Assembly (NCBI GenBank): GCA_018287875.1
Contig: JAGVVL010000017.1
Coordinates: 1,984,001-2,048,000, forward strand
Direction: 5' to 3'
Length of the DNA stretch: 64,000 bases
Source of the DNA: Nigrospora sphaerica
Taxonomy: Eukaryota; Ascomycota; Sordariomycetes; Amphisphaeriales; Apiosporaceae
Shown: piece by piece, positions 1-11,332 of the stretch
Numbering within the stretch: position 1 is the first letter of the stretch
How the letters are laid out: the number at the start of each line of letters is the position of its first letter
The notes under the pieces: generated by a model
Told to the model about the DNA's origin: nothing
Databases searched by the model: none
Seen by the model: the letters and a program-made list of their open reading frames with translations, nothing else
Program-made: the position numbers and the translations under genes

Positions 1-991
1 TGTTTATACCCTACTTCGGGTATATTCGTCTTACTGCACTAGCCGATGCGGATCGGCTCCATTTAGTGCCGGGGGGAATGCTTCTATTGCTGACTTCAGT
101 TTACTCCATCTACGCCAAGGGTCGTCGTTTGAAAAGCCGGCTTACACTTGCAGGATATATGCCGGCCACACGCCCGTATATAATGAACTGAAATCCCGAA
201 GAGAGCGGGATAGTATTGGTTCAGTGTACACTTGATAGAGGTTGGTAGGCAAATATGCCTGATCAGCTGCAGTCATCCATCGCCGGGCCACACCCAGTAG
301 AGGGTCCATCACGAGTAGCGGGATTGCTTGTTGGCTCGCTTCCAAAGAAGTTGGTAGGTTGGATTGTAGGCGCACACCACAGGGTGTCATGTTTGCTCGG
401 TATGGTTTGTAGGATAGAGTTTGGATCACGACTGAGCCTGGTTGTTCCAACAATCAACAAAATAGACAGATTTCCTTCCATTCACTTGGGTGTCGGGCTC
501 AGAGTGAACAGACCGAAGCCAACAAGAGCAGGTGCGACACGCCCGTCTCTCTTCTTGCCTTCCACGGGTGTTCCTGTTGGATCTGCCGGCAACCAGCATC
601 AAAGCCCACCTGATTACCAAATCCGTCGAATCAGCTGGGTACCCGGTGGACCACGGAACGGCCTAAGGCGAGGGGCTTATCGGATAAACCCGCGTCATCG
701 CATTACACGGACGGGTGCTCTTGTGACCTCTAACCTCCCCTCTTCCTTCCGCCATCGTCAACTACTTGCCTCCCTTTCTCTTCCAACGCCCGTCTTGCCG
801 CTGGTTGATTGGATCCCTGCTCCATCTACCGCAGCCCCCCTCTACGGGAGCACCCTAGCCGCCCTTCGCCGAAGCAACTCGCCTCCCCGCACATCGCACA
901 ACGACACCCGACGAGGGCGTCTTCCATCGTCGCAGCCCCGACTTCGCCGACGTTCGCGAACGAGCCGACCGCACCCGCGGAAACCGCCAAT
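1..991. other. Intergenic region and upstream region of the UBC8-like gene
   Basis: I see no gene I can support here. The last 250 bases before the E2 start codon are pyrimidine-rich (runs of CT around 725-800 and 815-900), which is common in promoters and 5' UTRs of filamentous fungi. An open frame spans 255-995, but its composition is unlike a protein family I know and it overlaps the E2 start, so I treat it as chance. Confidence 0.5.
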
Positions 992-2027
992 ATGAGCAGT
1001 CCCAGAAGACGTATCGAGACGGATGTAAGTTGGGCGAACCCCAATACGTTCCGATGCCGCTGTTTGCTAATCGTAGGAACAGGTGATGAAGTACTTCCAG
1101 CCTCCGCCTTTACGATAACCCCCTCACAGGCCGTCCGCTAACCGTTGGGCAGGATGTAGGCTTGTCGCATACCCCCCCAGGCCCTGCCCCAGCGACTGAC
1201 AGCCCCCCTCAGGCTCATGAGCGACTATGAGGTCACTCTGGTCAACGACAACAGTGCGATCCATCCCCTTCTACTCCCACGGTGATTTCGTTCGCTGACT
1301 CGCGCATCGCAGTGTGAGCGATGCCCCACTCGAGGCGACCGAGGAACCGCTCGACGACCTAGCCGCGAATACTAACGGCAGGATAGGCAGGAGTTCTACG
1401 TCCGGTTCAAGGGGCCCACGGAGAGTCAGTGCAAACACCAATGTCGAGGCGCATGGATCAACAGCTAACCCGACATAGCCCCCTTTGAAAATGGGCTTTG
1501 GAAGGTGCATGTCGAGCTGCCCGACCAGTACCCGTACAAGTCCCCGAGCATCGGCTTCGTGAACCGGATATACCACCCCAATATCGATGAGCTGTAGGTG
1601 ACTGGGGGCTGCCTTATAACGCGCCGTTGACTGAACGTTGTTCCAGCTCCGGATCCGTCTGCTTGGACGTTATCAACCAGACTTGGTCGCCCATGTTCGA
1701 TATGATCAACATCTTCGAAGTCTTTCTTCCTCAACTTCTGCGATACCCGAACCCCGCCGACCCGCTCAACGGCGAGGCGGCCGCCCTGATGCTTAGGGAG
1801 CCCAAGGCATACGAGAGCAAGGTGAAGGGTAAGAAAAACGTTCATGGTGTCTAGCGCGAAACGGGACTAACGAAGCCTGGCCGCCTGCAGAATATGTACT
1901 GAAATACGCGAGCAAGGACGCCTCGGACGAGGCAGGTGCCGAGAGCGAAGATGATGACGACATGTCGTCGGTAGCCAGCTTTGGCGATGACGACGATGAG
2001 CCGGCTGGCCAGATGGACGATGTCTAG
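992..2027 (+). CDS. ubc8: Ubiquitin-conjugating enzyme E2, UBC8/UBE2H family (GID/CTLH pathway)
   Basis: Exons: 992-1024, 1083-1090, 1153-1155, 1213-1253, 1313, 1387-1424, 1479-1593, 1647-1828, 1891-2027; 185 aa. The product carries ubiquitin as a thioester; in yeast Ubc8 serves the GID ligase that degrades gluconeogenic enzymes (family knowledge). The N-terminus [11 protein letters not shown], the HPNID motif, the active-site stretch [14 protein letters not shown] and an acidic C-terminal tail ([11 protein letters not shown]...DDV) are diagnostic. Eight introns of 53-73 nt each have GT, AG and a branch-like CTRAY. To keep the conserved string V-M-K-M-L-M-S-D and then N-D-N-M-Q-E-F, the model needs a 3-nt exon (GAT, 1153-1155) and a 1-nt exon (T, 1313). 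Skipping the first would remove one Met in frame; skipping the second would shift the frame. The E2 identity is very secure; the two microexons are inferred from splice signals and protein conservation. Confidence 0.9.
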
Positions 2028-4452
2028 CGGCACACCACAGCTTAGGCGACAACCAAGCGGCTGTCGCCGCAAACAAGTCCGTGGGGAAGTTTTTGGGTGT
2101 CCAACATGAGCCTGCTAGTCAGGTGGACTATGACCGGCGGGCGTCACCAGGTTGTTTTTCGTTTGGCATGGACCGTGGAGCTCAGGAGTTGGGGGATTTC
2201 TTTTCTGGCAGTTCGAGGCAGATCCTTAGTGACATTTTCATGGTTTGTTCTTGCGAACCGAACGAACCTACGCCACTCATCCGGTCCCGTACACAACATC
2301 GTTATGGTTTTGAATTGACACATAAACACACGGATGCGGCCTTGCCTTGTTTGCGATGTCCCAAAGTTGCTTCCACAGAGGAACCCCGAAGCTTTGCAGC
2401 GACCAGGGAAGTATCGGTCTTGCGCCCCAAAGCACTGGTAAATATGAATAGGAACGATGCAAGTAACAATAATATATCTCTCCCGGGTAGCGACTCAGTT
2501 CTAATATATGACAGTCACTTGTAAAGACTTTCAGGATGTAACCGGGGGTTGTCGATATGTCACAGGTCAGGACTTGAAGCAATTAGTGCGGGCTTCCGCA
2601 CCGAGTCTTGCCAGCATGGCGACGGAGAAAGAGACTTACGACCCAGTGGCGCACACCAGTATACAACCGACGCCCTAGTGTATGACTTCAATATGCCTGT
2701 TTGGTTTGGGGCATAGGCCAAGCACATAATAACAAACCTGGCATCGCGGCGTCTCCACCGACCTATTCACCAGTCCTTGTTGCTAAGATATCTGTCGGAT
2801 TACCCGGTGGGTTACCTCTTGTGATACTTCTTTTCCGACCTTGTAAAAGCTGATGCCATGTGGATTCTGTTGCCATGTGCTTCGGAGGCTCGGAGGTGAT
2901 ACAATGCAGGACAGCGCAGGGCAGTGCAGGGGCTCCGGCATTGGGTTCCCTATTAGGGCTATTGTGAAGCCTTCGTGCTATGGCAGCATTAATGGGCCCT
3001 GCGCCATGCAAGGAGCCGGGGTGGGTTGGGTTTCCCATGGGTGGCTGAGCACGGCATGAGAGCGATCTCCTTCAACAGATATGCCGGGCGCGACCGCAGG
3101 CAGGCATCATGAATTGGGAAAGGGGCTTATATCCTGTGCGATCGTTAAGGGCCATCATTTTGGGGGGGGGGAAGGGGGGGGGGATGGAGTGCAACATGCG
3201 GTTGCAAGCTTGACGGCGGCGGCGGCAATGCACATTCGCGACATGCTCGGATGCGCAAGCAGGCAGTGCTGCAAGTTGAGGCAGGCGGCGGTTGGGATGG
3301 AATGCAGACCTTGCTCGGTACAGCAGCCGCGAATGCAAGCAGGCCCAGGAACGACGACATCCCGGCCAGGCCACCGTCCCAAAATGGTATTCTGCCCGCT
3401 CAGACTGGCAAAGGTCTCACGCTTTGCCACACGCACGGTACACCGTCGGTTCCGGCGGTGTGCGGTCGACCAAAGGTCAGGCGATGGCTCCCGAAACTCT
3501 CGACTCCCTCGCGATGGGCCAATCGGTCTGGACAGGGCAAGCGTCGGCGGCTACAGAGATATGCCAACCACTACTCTCGACCGCCAAAGCATGAGATCGG
3601 CACTTCACGACGACATCACGTCGAGAATCTCCCGAGAACTTTGAGCTTTTTTTTTTTCTTTCCCCGTAAGGCGGGGCGGGCTGGCTCACTGGCTGGCTGT
3701 CACGCCATCCATGTGATAGGCATCCCTGGCGGGCGACCCAACGCCCAACGGTCAGATGGTGTGTGGGTGCCCGCGGATTCCCACCAGGGCTTCGGAGGCC
3801 CATCGACGGGCCCGCATGTGCAATCCTTGTACGGGCATCCCCCACACACGGCCTTTGCTGTCACCTCAACCCTGGCTGCCTAACCACGCCATCTCCCTTC
3901 AGCTGAGGGCCCCCCTGACACACCCCGGGTACACCTGGGCGCTCTGGGAAGCCTGCCTTGCTGCTTCTCGGAAATATGCAAAGTGGCGTTGTGACTGCTT
4001 GGGCCTTCGTTTCGCTTACGGGCTGCCCTGCATTGGCTGACGTGGGCGCGGAGCTGCTTGCTGCTTGCTGCCGCCTGTTTTTGACGCAAATATGACACAT
4101 TGGGTGAAGGGGGAGGAAGGGCTACATAGGACGACAGATATCGCTTGCTCGGTAGAGTTTCTATTTGGAATCCTTGGTATATCCGGGCTCCTCCATCGCA
4201 CTATGCAAGCACTTTACACGGGTGAGTGGATGGACGGAGAGGGAGGGGGTAAGGGTGGTGGTCCTGGCCAGCCCTGCCTAGTCTATCTCTCGTCCCAATT
4301 CTTCCACGCCGCCCGCAGTACATGCGGAGACTAAGGGCACGAGGGGGGAAGCAAAGGCTTTCGGGCAAGGTGCCCGGAGGAGGTATAGTATGTACACAGC
4401 GGCAGGGAGCGCGCCTTGGTGGATGGTATGCCATGTCTTGCTTGCAGTAGCT
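2028..4452. other. Intergenic region, no gene recognised
   Basis: This 2.4-kb stretch has several overlapping open frames of 100-210 codons between 3081 and 3883 on both strands, none with recognisable domains or splice structure. It contains a double G tract at 3162-3183 and a T tract near 3645-3656. The gene on the right reads leftwards, so this holds two 3' ends. Confidence 0.45.
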
Positions 4453-5073
4453 TCACCTCCCTTGGTTGGGCCTGGGTTTCTGCTTCTTCGCCCCAGCCCC
4501 TAAAGCCCCCATATCCAACGGCGCGGGTTCCACGCTCTTCACTCCACACGTTACCTCGACGCTTCGGATCAGCCCGCCCACTGTTCTCAACTCGGGCATG
4601 AAGACGGCCAAATTGGTAAATGTCTTGCAGTTGGGCTCGGCGAAGACGCGCGCCTGGCAACCGTCGGCCTTCATGGCCATGAACGTACCGCAATTGGCCG
4701 TCTTGGGCGTGTTGTAGCACGTGGGCGTCGTCGACACGGGTCGCGAAAGCGGGATGCTCAGCATCGGTGAGCCCCGGCACTGCTTGGGCCCTGGCGACCC
4801 GGCGAATAGCAGCGCTGTGATGGGGAGGACCTCCTCTGCTGGCTGCACGACCGGAGCGGGGGACGGTGGCGCCTGCGATGGGGGATTGACATCTGTTCGG
4901 TTGATCGCGGGGCCGAAGGTTTCGGGCGTCAAGTTTTCGCCGATGTGGGCGTCTAATGCGCTAAGGGCGGCCTCTGGTGTGATTGGCTTTTTGCGCTGGC
5001 GCTGGGCGCAGGCCGGAGACAGATAGGCGACGCTAAGCGCCGCGATGAAGAGGGAAGCGGTGTCGAGTCGCAT
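4453..5073 (-). CDS. Secreted cysteine-containing protein, function unknown
   Basis: Single exon, 206 aa, start ATG at 5073. Residues 1-23 (MRLDTASLFIAALSVAYLSPACA) form a clear signal peptide with an AxA-like end. A proline-rich linker (about residues 60-80, PPSQAPPSPAPV) leads into a compact domain at about 95-180 with cysteines in the contexts KQCRG, TCYNT, NCGTF, GCQAR, NCKTF and TCGV, that is six Cys, probably three disulfides. A basic tail (KKQKPRPNQGR) ends it. I remember similar small secreted domains in many Sordariomycetes as hypothetical or candidate-effector proteins, but I do not recognise a named family. No paralogue lies nearby. Confidence 0.75.
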   Translation of the reverse strand: MRLDTASLFIAALSVAYLSPACAQRQRKKPITPEAALSALDAHIGENLTPETFGPAINRTDVNPPSQAPPSPAPVVQPAEEVLPITALLFAGSPGPKQCRGSPMLSIPLSRPVSTTPTCYNTPKTANCGTFMAMKADGCQARVFAEPNCKTFTNLAVFMPELRTVGGLIRSVEVTCGVKSVEPAPLDMGALGAGAKKQKPRPNQGR

Positions 5074-6340
5074 AGTGGACGCCTTTCGAGGTCATGGGAT
5101 AATCCAGAGTTTTTGCGCAATTGGAGGGAGCAGACTGGTCGTTTTTAGGGGGCGCAAAAGATTCACAGCTCTTAAAAGCCAGCCTGCCTTGTGATACACG
5201 CTAGGCCTCCAGCATTGCTGTCTTGGCGTTTCATATTCTGTCCCCGTAATATATCAGCGTCCGTGATGGAATCAAAATTGCCCTCCACACCAATGGTACT
5301 GGAGAAGCTCTGTGCGAGGAGCATCTTCAGCTATGTCCGAATAAGGCCAGAGAGGTAGAGGATCCTATCAATGGCAAACTTTCCACGGACTTCCACAATC
5401 CTAGCTCCCAGAAGCATAGGCCCTCGTGGGCTAAGCGCGTCACATCAAGAATCCATGATATGGCAGCCACTCACTCCACTTAGCGTCTCCAACAACCGTT
5501 ATTTCTCCAGATTCTTGTCTTGATCTCACAGCTCATTGGTCCTTTTCTCCCGGTCTTTGGGTGGTATGTCATTGATGCTCGGTGCTGGGCGCTTGCCGTC
5601 TAGTCGGCAACGGGTCTTTTCCGGGGCACATGGGCGTCCATGGGTTCGGGCTAGTCTGGTAGTTGGATGGTTGCCGACCCTATCAGAAGGCAGAAACCCT
5701 CATTCTTCTATGGGATCTTCCGAAAGACTGGGGTCTGAAGGAAAGTACATGGCACCTGTTGAATATTCCCCTGTACGACTACCTACCGGTATGACTCCCA
5801 AGCCGGGGACACTCCTGCCCACTAATGGAGTTGATCCGCTTGGCGTTAGCCTCGGGGATTCGCCAGCACATGATATGTATGTACGTTTGACGGGCACTCC
5901 GTCTAGATGCAGTATACCTCCATCGCCTTGCTGGGGTCTAGTGCACCCATGCCTGACGAGTACCCGTCAGTTTTGAGTTTGGTTATGACGGGTCTCGTGT
6001 CTTCTTTTGCGGCTGTCTCGGAAGCACCCTGACCAGGTTCTTGGGCTACCCGCACCCGTCAGTTTGGCGTCCCTCGGGACGCCATGGTACCCTGCCATAT
6101 CACGGACACCCACAGTCAAGTGTGGCGAAGCCGGACCCAGACCGAGAGCAGCGGTGAAAATCGCTCGAGTATGGGGGTATGGGGGCATGGGGGGATGAAG
6201 GGTTGCTAAACGGGTACCGCGCTACGCTCGCCAGATATGAGAGGACGGTAGAAGCTTCTCACGCCTCACGTGGGCGAGTGGCTACCCGCCTGGAATAGGT
6301 TGGTATTACAAGGTGGGAATATTCTGTAGCGCCAGAAAGA

Positions 6341-6372
6341 GGTACGTAGGTACCAGGTAAGTAGGTAGGCAC
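6341..6372. repeat. Low-complexity TAGGTA/GGTACC word cluster
   Basis: The stretch contains overlapping GTAGGTA and GGTACC words (aggtacgtaggtacc, then aagtaggtaggc). The same vocabulary appears as a palindrome at 24398-24413, near 56570-56640 and near 59590-59610. It looks like a dispersed simple motif rather than a transposon end. Confidence 0.4.
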
Positions 6373-7599
6373 TTCGACATGCGACAAGCAGGCCGTTGTA
6401 TGTCCAATCGACGCCCACAGGAACGGTAGGTCTATATCGTATAGGTTTAGGCAGCTAGTCTCATTTCAGCTCTATCATATCTGGTGTTGCATGCTTGAAC
6501 ACAATGTTGCGGCCCAGAACCTCGTCACCAATATCTTCGAGAACGCTAGTGTTTGCACCAGTCGGTCGGAGAGTGAAAAGGCTGGGCAGACGGGCTGTGC
6601 TCCAGCCCAATTGGAGGCGGGGCAGTAGGCGTGGGATATCGCACACCAAGTTACACACCCCGGTAGGTACGGCATGCAGGTGGGATGGAAGAGGTAGGCA
6701 GGTACATATTACGAACAGCGGCGCCTACGTGTCTATTACGGCCCGGTGGGGCATCGTTCTGGAATCTCGGCCGCCGTTTTCCCACGGAGGCTTCGGATGT
6801 ACGGCTTCTTCTGGCAACTGATTCCGTAAGACGGGATACGAGATCCGTCGCTGAGGTGTTCGGGCGTGGTAACCGACTCCTTCAAAGCGGTGCATGGAAG
6901 GATATGCAAGGAAGGTGGGCGAGCTGCGCTCCGCCGACTGACTGCGCATTCCGCCGCATGCCTCTCGGGTTGGTAGGGTACCTCTTCGACTAGCCCGGCT
7001 TTCGAGGGGGCGAGGTGGGATTCCTATCTTGTCCTGGCCCTGCTTCTTCCTTTCCTCACCCCACTAAAGTTCCAACCACCCAGCGCCGCGGTAGCATGGG
7101 TTTCCCAGAAGGTGGGCGTCGCCAAGTGCGAGCGATGTTCCTTGCAGCCCACTAAGGGTACATCTTGCACCTGGAGCCAGGTCGCCCGGTTCCCACTCTG
7201 ATTGGCCCGCCACGACCTCCATCCTCCCATCACAATTCCTGTCGTCATTCGCCGCAACTCGCTCATGGTGTTGACTGCGAAAGTCTCGACTTGAACGAAA
7301 GCTCCGGCCTTTGGGATTCAAAACACGGCAAGTGATTCCTTACTTGATTCGTACCGTTACCGCCGGGGCTGGCTTGGATGATCTCGGCGTTAATGGTGGA
7401 CATCATGATCGGGGCCCGCATGTACAGTATACCTGCCCAGCACCTTCACCCTCACTACCATGCCCCAGTAATTTATACTCCTACACATGTGAGTACCTCT
7501 AGGGGCATGACACGGAGCACCTCACCGCATATCGCCTCTGCGAGCTCGGGGTTTTCTTTTTCATGACGAGCCTGCCGAGAGTCATTGTCAATCTGACAG

Positions 7600-7609
7600 G
7601 TATATATAC
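7600..7609 (+). promoter_or_regulatory. TATA box upstream of the repeat-peptide gene
   Basis: The sequence gtatatatac lies about 170 bases before the start codon at 7776 and is followed by a CT-rich, A-punctuated leader (ctttcagcacacccactcc). This layout is normal for a well-expressed fungal gene. Confidence 0.5.
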
Positions 7610-7775
7610 GGCCTCGCGAGCCCTCGAGAAATCGTGGTGGCCTTTCCATCTCCTCATCCTCTTTCAGCACACCCACTCCTGACTCTACACGTCCTCAACT
7701 TGCGACTTGCCAAGACCACCTTTGCTCGGAGCCATTTATTCCCATAACCCGACACCACCACCACCACCATCCAAG

Positions 7776-8273
7776 ATGCACAGCCATACCTTCCTCCTCG
7801 CTTTGACTCTGGCAGTCGGCAGCTTCGCGGCGCCTCTCAAGCTCGGCGAAGCCAACGCAGTGGTGAGGGTTGTCCCGTTTACGCTCGTATCGAACCATGC
7901 CGCTAACTCTATAATCACAGGTTTCATCAGACTCGATGGTATGGGCAGACTTATGAAGGGCTCTGGTTTTGGCAAAAAGTCTAACCCCACTCGTGGCAGG
8001 TTACCACTAGCGGATACGGCCAAGTGCGACGCGGAGAGAAGGCGAACTCAGGGGTGAGCAGTTCCGGCCAAAGAGGGGTTTCGGAGCAAAGCTGACACGG
8101 CATGGCAGGAATTCCACACCGACGGCTACGGCCAGGTTCGCCGGGAGAACAGCGAGGTAGGACTACGCATCCTGGTCGTGAATCGTTCAACCGCTAACAA
8201 ACGCTTTCAGACGGCAACCCTGTCAAAAAGGACGGGATACGGAATCATCAGCGGCGGCACCGACGAGGCGTGA
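7776..8273 (+). CDS. Small secreted repeat-peptide precursor with dibasic processing sites
   Basis: Exons 7776-7862, 7921-7938, 8000-8053, 8109-8156, 8211-8273; 89 aa. Residues 1-19 (MHSHTFLLALTLAVGSFAA) are a signal peptide. The mature part holds three related units: TTSGYGQVRR, HTDGYGQVRR and SKRTGYGII, each on its own exon, all introns phase 0, 54-61 nt, with CTAAC or CTGAC branch sites and clean GT/AG ends. RR after the first two units and KR before the third resemble Kex2 sites, so the precursor could release short Gly-Tyr-Gly peptides. This matches the architecture of Kex2-processed repeat proteins (pheromone precursors, dikaritin RiPP precursors), but the core does not match any named peptide I know, and I see no UstYa-type oxidase or other RiPP enzyme in the window. 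Function unknown; the gene model is strong because frame, repeats and splice sites agree. Confidence 0.78.
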
Positions 8274-9181
8274 AGAAGACGACTGCTAGCTCGTAGTCGG
8301 GTTGGGGTACGAACCAAATCATGAGGAATTATGGGACGTCATTCATGTCACATTTCGGGCCGCGGGGTCTATTGCATCAGTTTCGAGAGGGTTCTCTCGT
8401 CTTGTTATTTTCTTGTTTGTTTATGGGATGCACGATACCTGTATAGAGTTGGTAGTATATGTATTTTCGTCAATGACCCAGCTCGGCCGACCCGCGAAGC
8501 ACGACCCGAGCGAGTGTGGAGTGTGAGCTCGGACCTCGAACGCGCGCGCCCGGCGCAACGGCGATCTCTGGGAACGGTGGCCTTCGCGACTGGGTTCCCG
8601 CCTGCCAGCCCTATCACCCTACTGAGGATCTCGTGTAGCAGTGGATTGATGGCTGCCTCATGCACCTGGCGACAGATCATTGCTGAAGAATGCAATGCGC
8701 CACAAGTGATGGGATGGCAACCCATCTGCGCCGGAGGGGGACACCAGAGTTGATCGCGGCGGTGCATAATTGGACAGATGCCAACTCAGGGGAACGAGCT
8801 GGTAAGGGATGATGAAGCGGCTAAATGGCTCCGTCGGCCAATGATTGGCAGAGCCAGAGTTGCTGTCAGCTGACAATGCCCCAGAGCAGCTAATCCGTTC
8901 ACTGGCGAACCGGGGGCTAGGCGAGTATGCATGGAACCCATTGGTTGTCTGACGCCGAGACGCCAAGGGGGTTGCAGGATTCCTACCCCAGGGCTCTCAC
9001 TTATTGGTTCGAATGGGCAATCCGCTTAAGGCCCATGGACACATATGCGTGGACTGCCCGCGCCCGTCCCCCGCCCACACGATTTCCTTTCTCATTCATC
9101 TGTCTGCTGCTGCTTGCTGCATTGTGCTGTACCCCAAGCGACGTGAGACGAGTCCACCCCTAGGCGACAACCGCGGCGACC
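8274..9181. other. Intergenic region
   Basis: Probably the 3' UTR of the repeat-peptide gene, followed by the upstream region of the Clr5-domain gene. I see no gene here. Confidence 0.5.
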
Positions 9182-11332
9182 ATGGCCGCGATGCTGGAGC
9201 CCCCATCGAGGGAGGCGCCCGCGACGGGCACCGTGCCCATGATGGGCTCGCAGTCCAAGTGGGCTAAGCCGGAGGATTGGGTCAGATACAGGAATACGAT
9301 CACGGCGCTGTTCACCTGCCACTCGCTGTCGAACGTGATGCGCATCATGCGCGAGGACCACGGTTTCCATGCAACGTAAGCGCGCGCGCGCCTTTTGTCG
9401 CGGTCCACCTCCCCTCGCTAACACTCTGTCGCGTGTAGCGCCAAAATGTACAACGTGCATCTCTACCAGAAATGGGGTGTCCGCAAAGGCAAGCAGGAGA
9501 GCAAAAAGGACAAGAAAAAGAAACGACGACGAGAGACCACCGAGGAGGCTGAGAGCGTCGCATCCTCGTCGCACTTGACCTCGGAGCATCCCCTCGAGGA
9601 CCAGTCCAGCCAACATGCGGAAGACTGGGACCGGACTTCGGGCTCGGTTGAGAACGTGCCCCGTGACGTGCTCGAGTACCAGCACCAGCAGAAAATGCTC
9701 GAGATCCAGCACTTGCGACCGCATCAACCGCCCACCCCGAAGGCGCCCCTGAGACTTCTGCCTCCGGGTGAATGGAATGAGTTTCTCCAACATTCGGCGG
9801 CCTTTTCTTTTGATCCAGGCTACAATAGAGGCATGAACACTACCGGTGCCATGGTGCTTCATGGAGAGCAGCAGGGTACGCACATGGCTGGCGACAATGG
9901 CAACCACGCCAACTATCATGACCAGTTTTACGATGAAGGCGGCTCCTGGATGTCTACAGTCATGGTGTCCGAAGCCGCTTCTTCTGGGTCATACGCCGCG
10001 TCTTCAGCTGGATCTCACCGGTCGGTTACGTCGGCGCGAACCAAAACATCGCACGTTTCATCACGATCGCGCTTGTCTGGTGCGTCGTCTTCACGCGAGA
10101 CGCTGTTGTCTTCCAATTCATCAAGGACACGCAGTTCCGTCTCCAAACGCAGGGCTCCCAAATCCGGGCCGCCCACTATGGAATTGCCCCACGGCACGCT
10201 TCGTCTACTGGATGCACCAGATGGACTGCTCTTCGCGGAGAGATCCTTGTTTTACGCCCGCCACTACATATCCAGTACTTTCTCGACGGGTCTGTGGACC
10301 TTGTCCCAGTCCACCGACACTTCTCTTATGGATACGGAGTGCGTCAAGCTTGACAGATGGTACAATAATTTCGGCCCCGGCCTGGACCTTCTGCATGCCG
10401 GCAAGATCAACCAGGCATTCGAGATCTTCATGAAGTGCTTCGCCGCCATCGAGGAAATAATCGAGCCCCAGGATCCGCGCGTGGTCATCTACATTTGCCA
10501 GCAGGCTATTCGCCTCATGTGGTATGATCAACAAGGAAGAAGGCTTTCGCAAACACTTTTGAAATACGTGAGTGGCCTCTGCAAGAAACTATTCAACACC
10601 CGGCATCCTCTCTTCATCATCATGGACCAAATGGGCCGAATGTCCAACTTCGAGTTCGCAAAAGCCATCCCGACCATGATGGAATGCTACTTCGACCACC
10701 TCGAGCCCTTCCTGGACCAGTCAAGCACCGCGTTCCGTTTCGTCAACGACCTGCGTGGTTTGACGATCAGCATCATGGAGGGAACGGGTATGCTGGGCAT
10801 GTACGAGGCGATGCCGATACTTGAGCGACTTGTCAAGCGAGCCCAGGAGCGCGGCCATATCTGTCTACACGTACAGCTCGAAATGGCTGCCATGCTGATG
10901 CGCAGCCGTTTCTTTGACGAGACCATCGCCCTCCTCATGGAAATACGAGACAGCGAGGAAATCAAACGTGAGCCATACGAGTTTGCATACTCGAGCATCA
11001 TATTGATGCTCACCTACCGGAGGATGAAAGACAGTGACGCTGTGATCCGTGTGGGCTATGAAATGGTCGACTGGCTTTCGTCTCCGGAGATTATGTCGGC
11101 CGGGGACAAGGCGGACTTCTCCAGTGAACTGTGGAGAGCGAACTACCGGAGCGCCGCGGCCATTATTTTTGGGAAACTGGAATTGGAGTTGCGGGAATTG
11201 GACCGAATCACGGAAGCGGACCAGGTTAAGGCGCGGTTGGACGTCCTCATGGATGAGGAATACGGCATTAATGCAGCGAGGCAACCGGCTGGGGACGACA
11301 TACAAGATGAGATAACGTCTTTGGCTGTTTGA
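9182..11332 (+). CDS. Clr5-domain protein with helical C-terminal region
   Basis: Exons 9182-9375 and 9439-11332; 695 aa. A Clr5 domain occupies about residues 28-82: W-VRYRNTITALF, then VMRIMREDHGF and KMYNVHLYQKWGVRK, the typical W...R..I..L...V...M....F......Y...L..WG.RK pattern. It crosses the only intron (63 nt). It is followed by a very basic stretch (KKDKKKKRRR), a likely nuclear localisation signal, a Ser-rich low-complexity segment (about 255-315) and an all-helical half (about 370-680) with repeated AFEIF/AAIEEI, LLEIRDSEEI-type helices reminiscent of TPR-like tails seen in this family. Clr5 proteins are fungal, presumed DNA-associated; the exact role is unknown. The start at 9182 is the first ATG in frame. 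Confidence 0.88.

Larger units (their letters stand above)
5074..7775. other. Intergenic region with GTAGGTA-type repeats; promoter of the repeat-peptide gene at its right end
   Basis: No gene supported. Around 6340-6372 there are overlapping copies of GGTA/GTAG words (aggtacgtaggtaccaggt and neighbours), a simple motif that recurs elsewhere in the window. Open frames at 5536-5976 and 6495-6993 have no recognisable features. A TATA box at 7600 and a pyrimidine-rich leader precede the gene at 7776. Confidence 0.45.

Noticed and set aside
255..995. Open frame of 246 codons just before the E2 gene
   Set aside because: No signal, domain or repeat; overlaps the E2 start codon; composition looks non-coding.
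3081..3883. Overlapping open frames of about 190-210 codons in two frames
   Set aside because: Low-complexity translations, a G tract and a T tract inside, no splice or protein evidence.
7776..8273. Mating pheromone precursor as the identity of the repeat-peptide gene
   Set aside because: The repeated unit does not resemble the Trp/Cys-rich alpha-type pheromones of Sordariomycetes, and there is no CAAX end as in a-type pheromones.
9092..9919. Antisense 275-codon frame over the Clr5 gene start
   Set aside because: The plus strand has the Clr5 domain with a spliced intron; the antisense frame has no family features.
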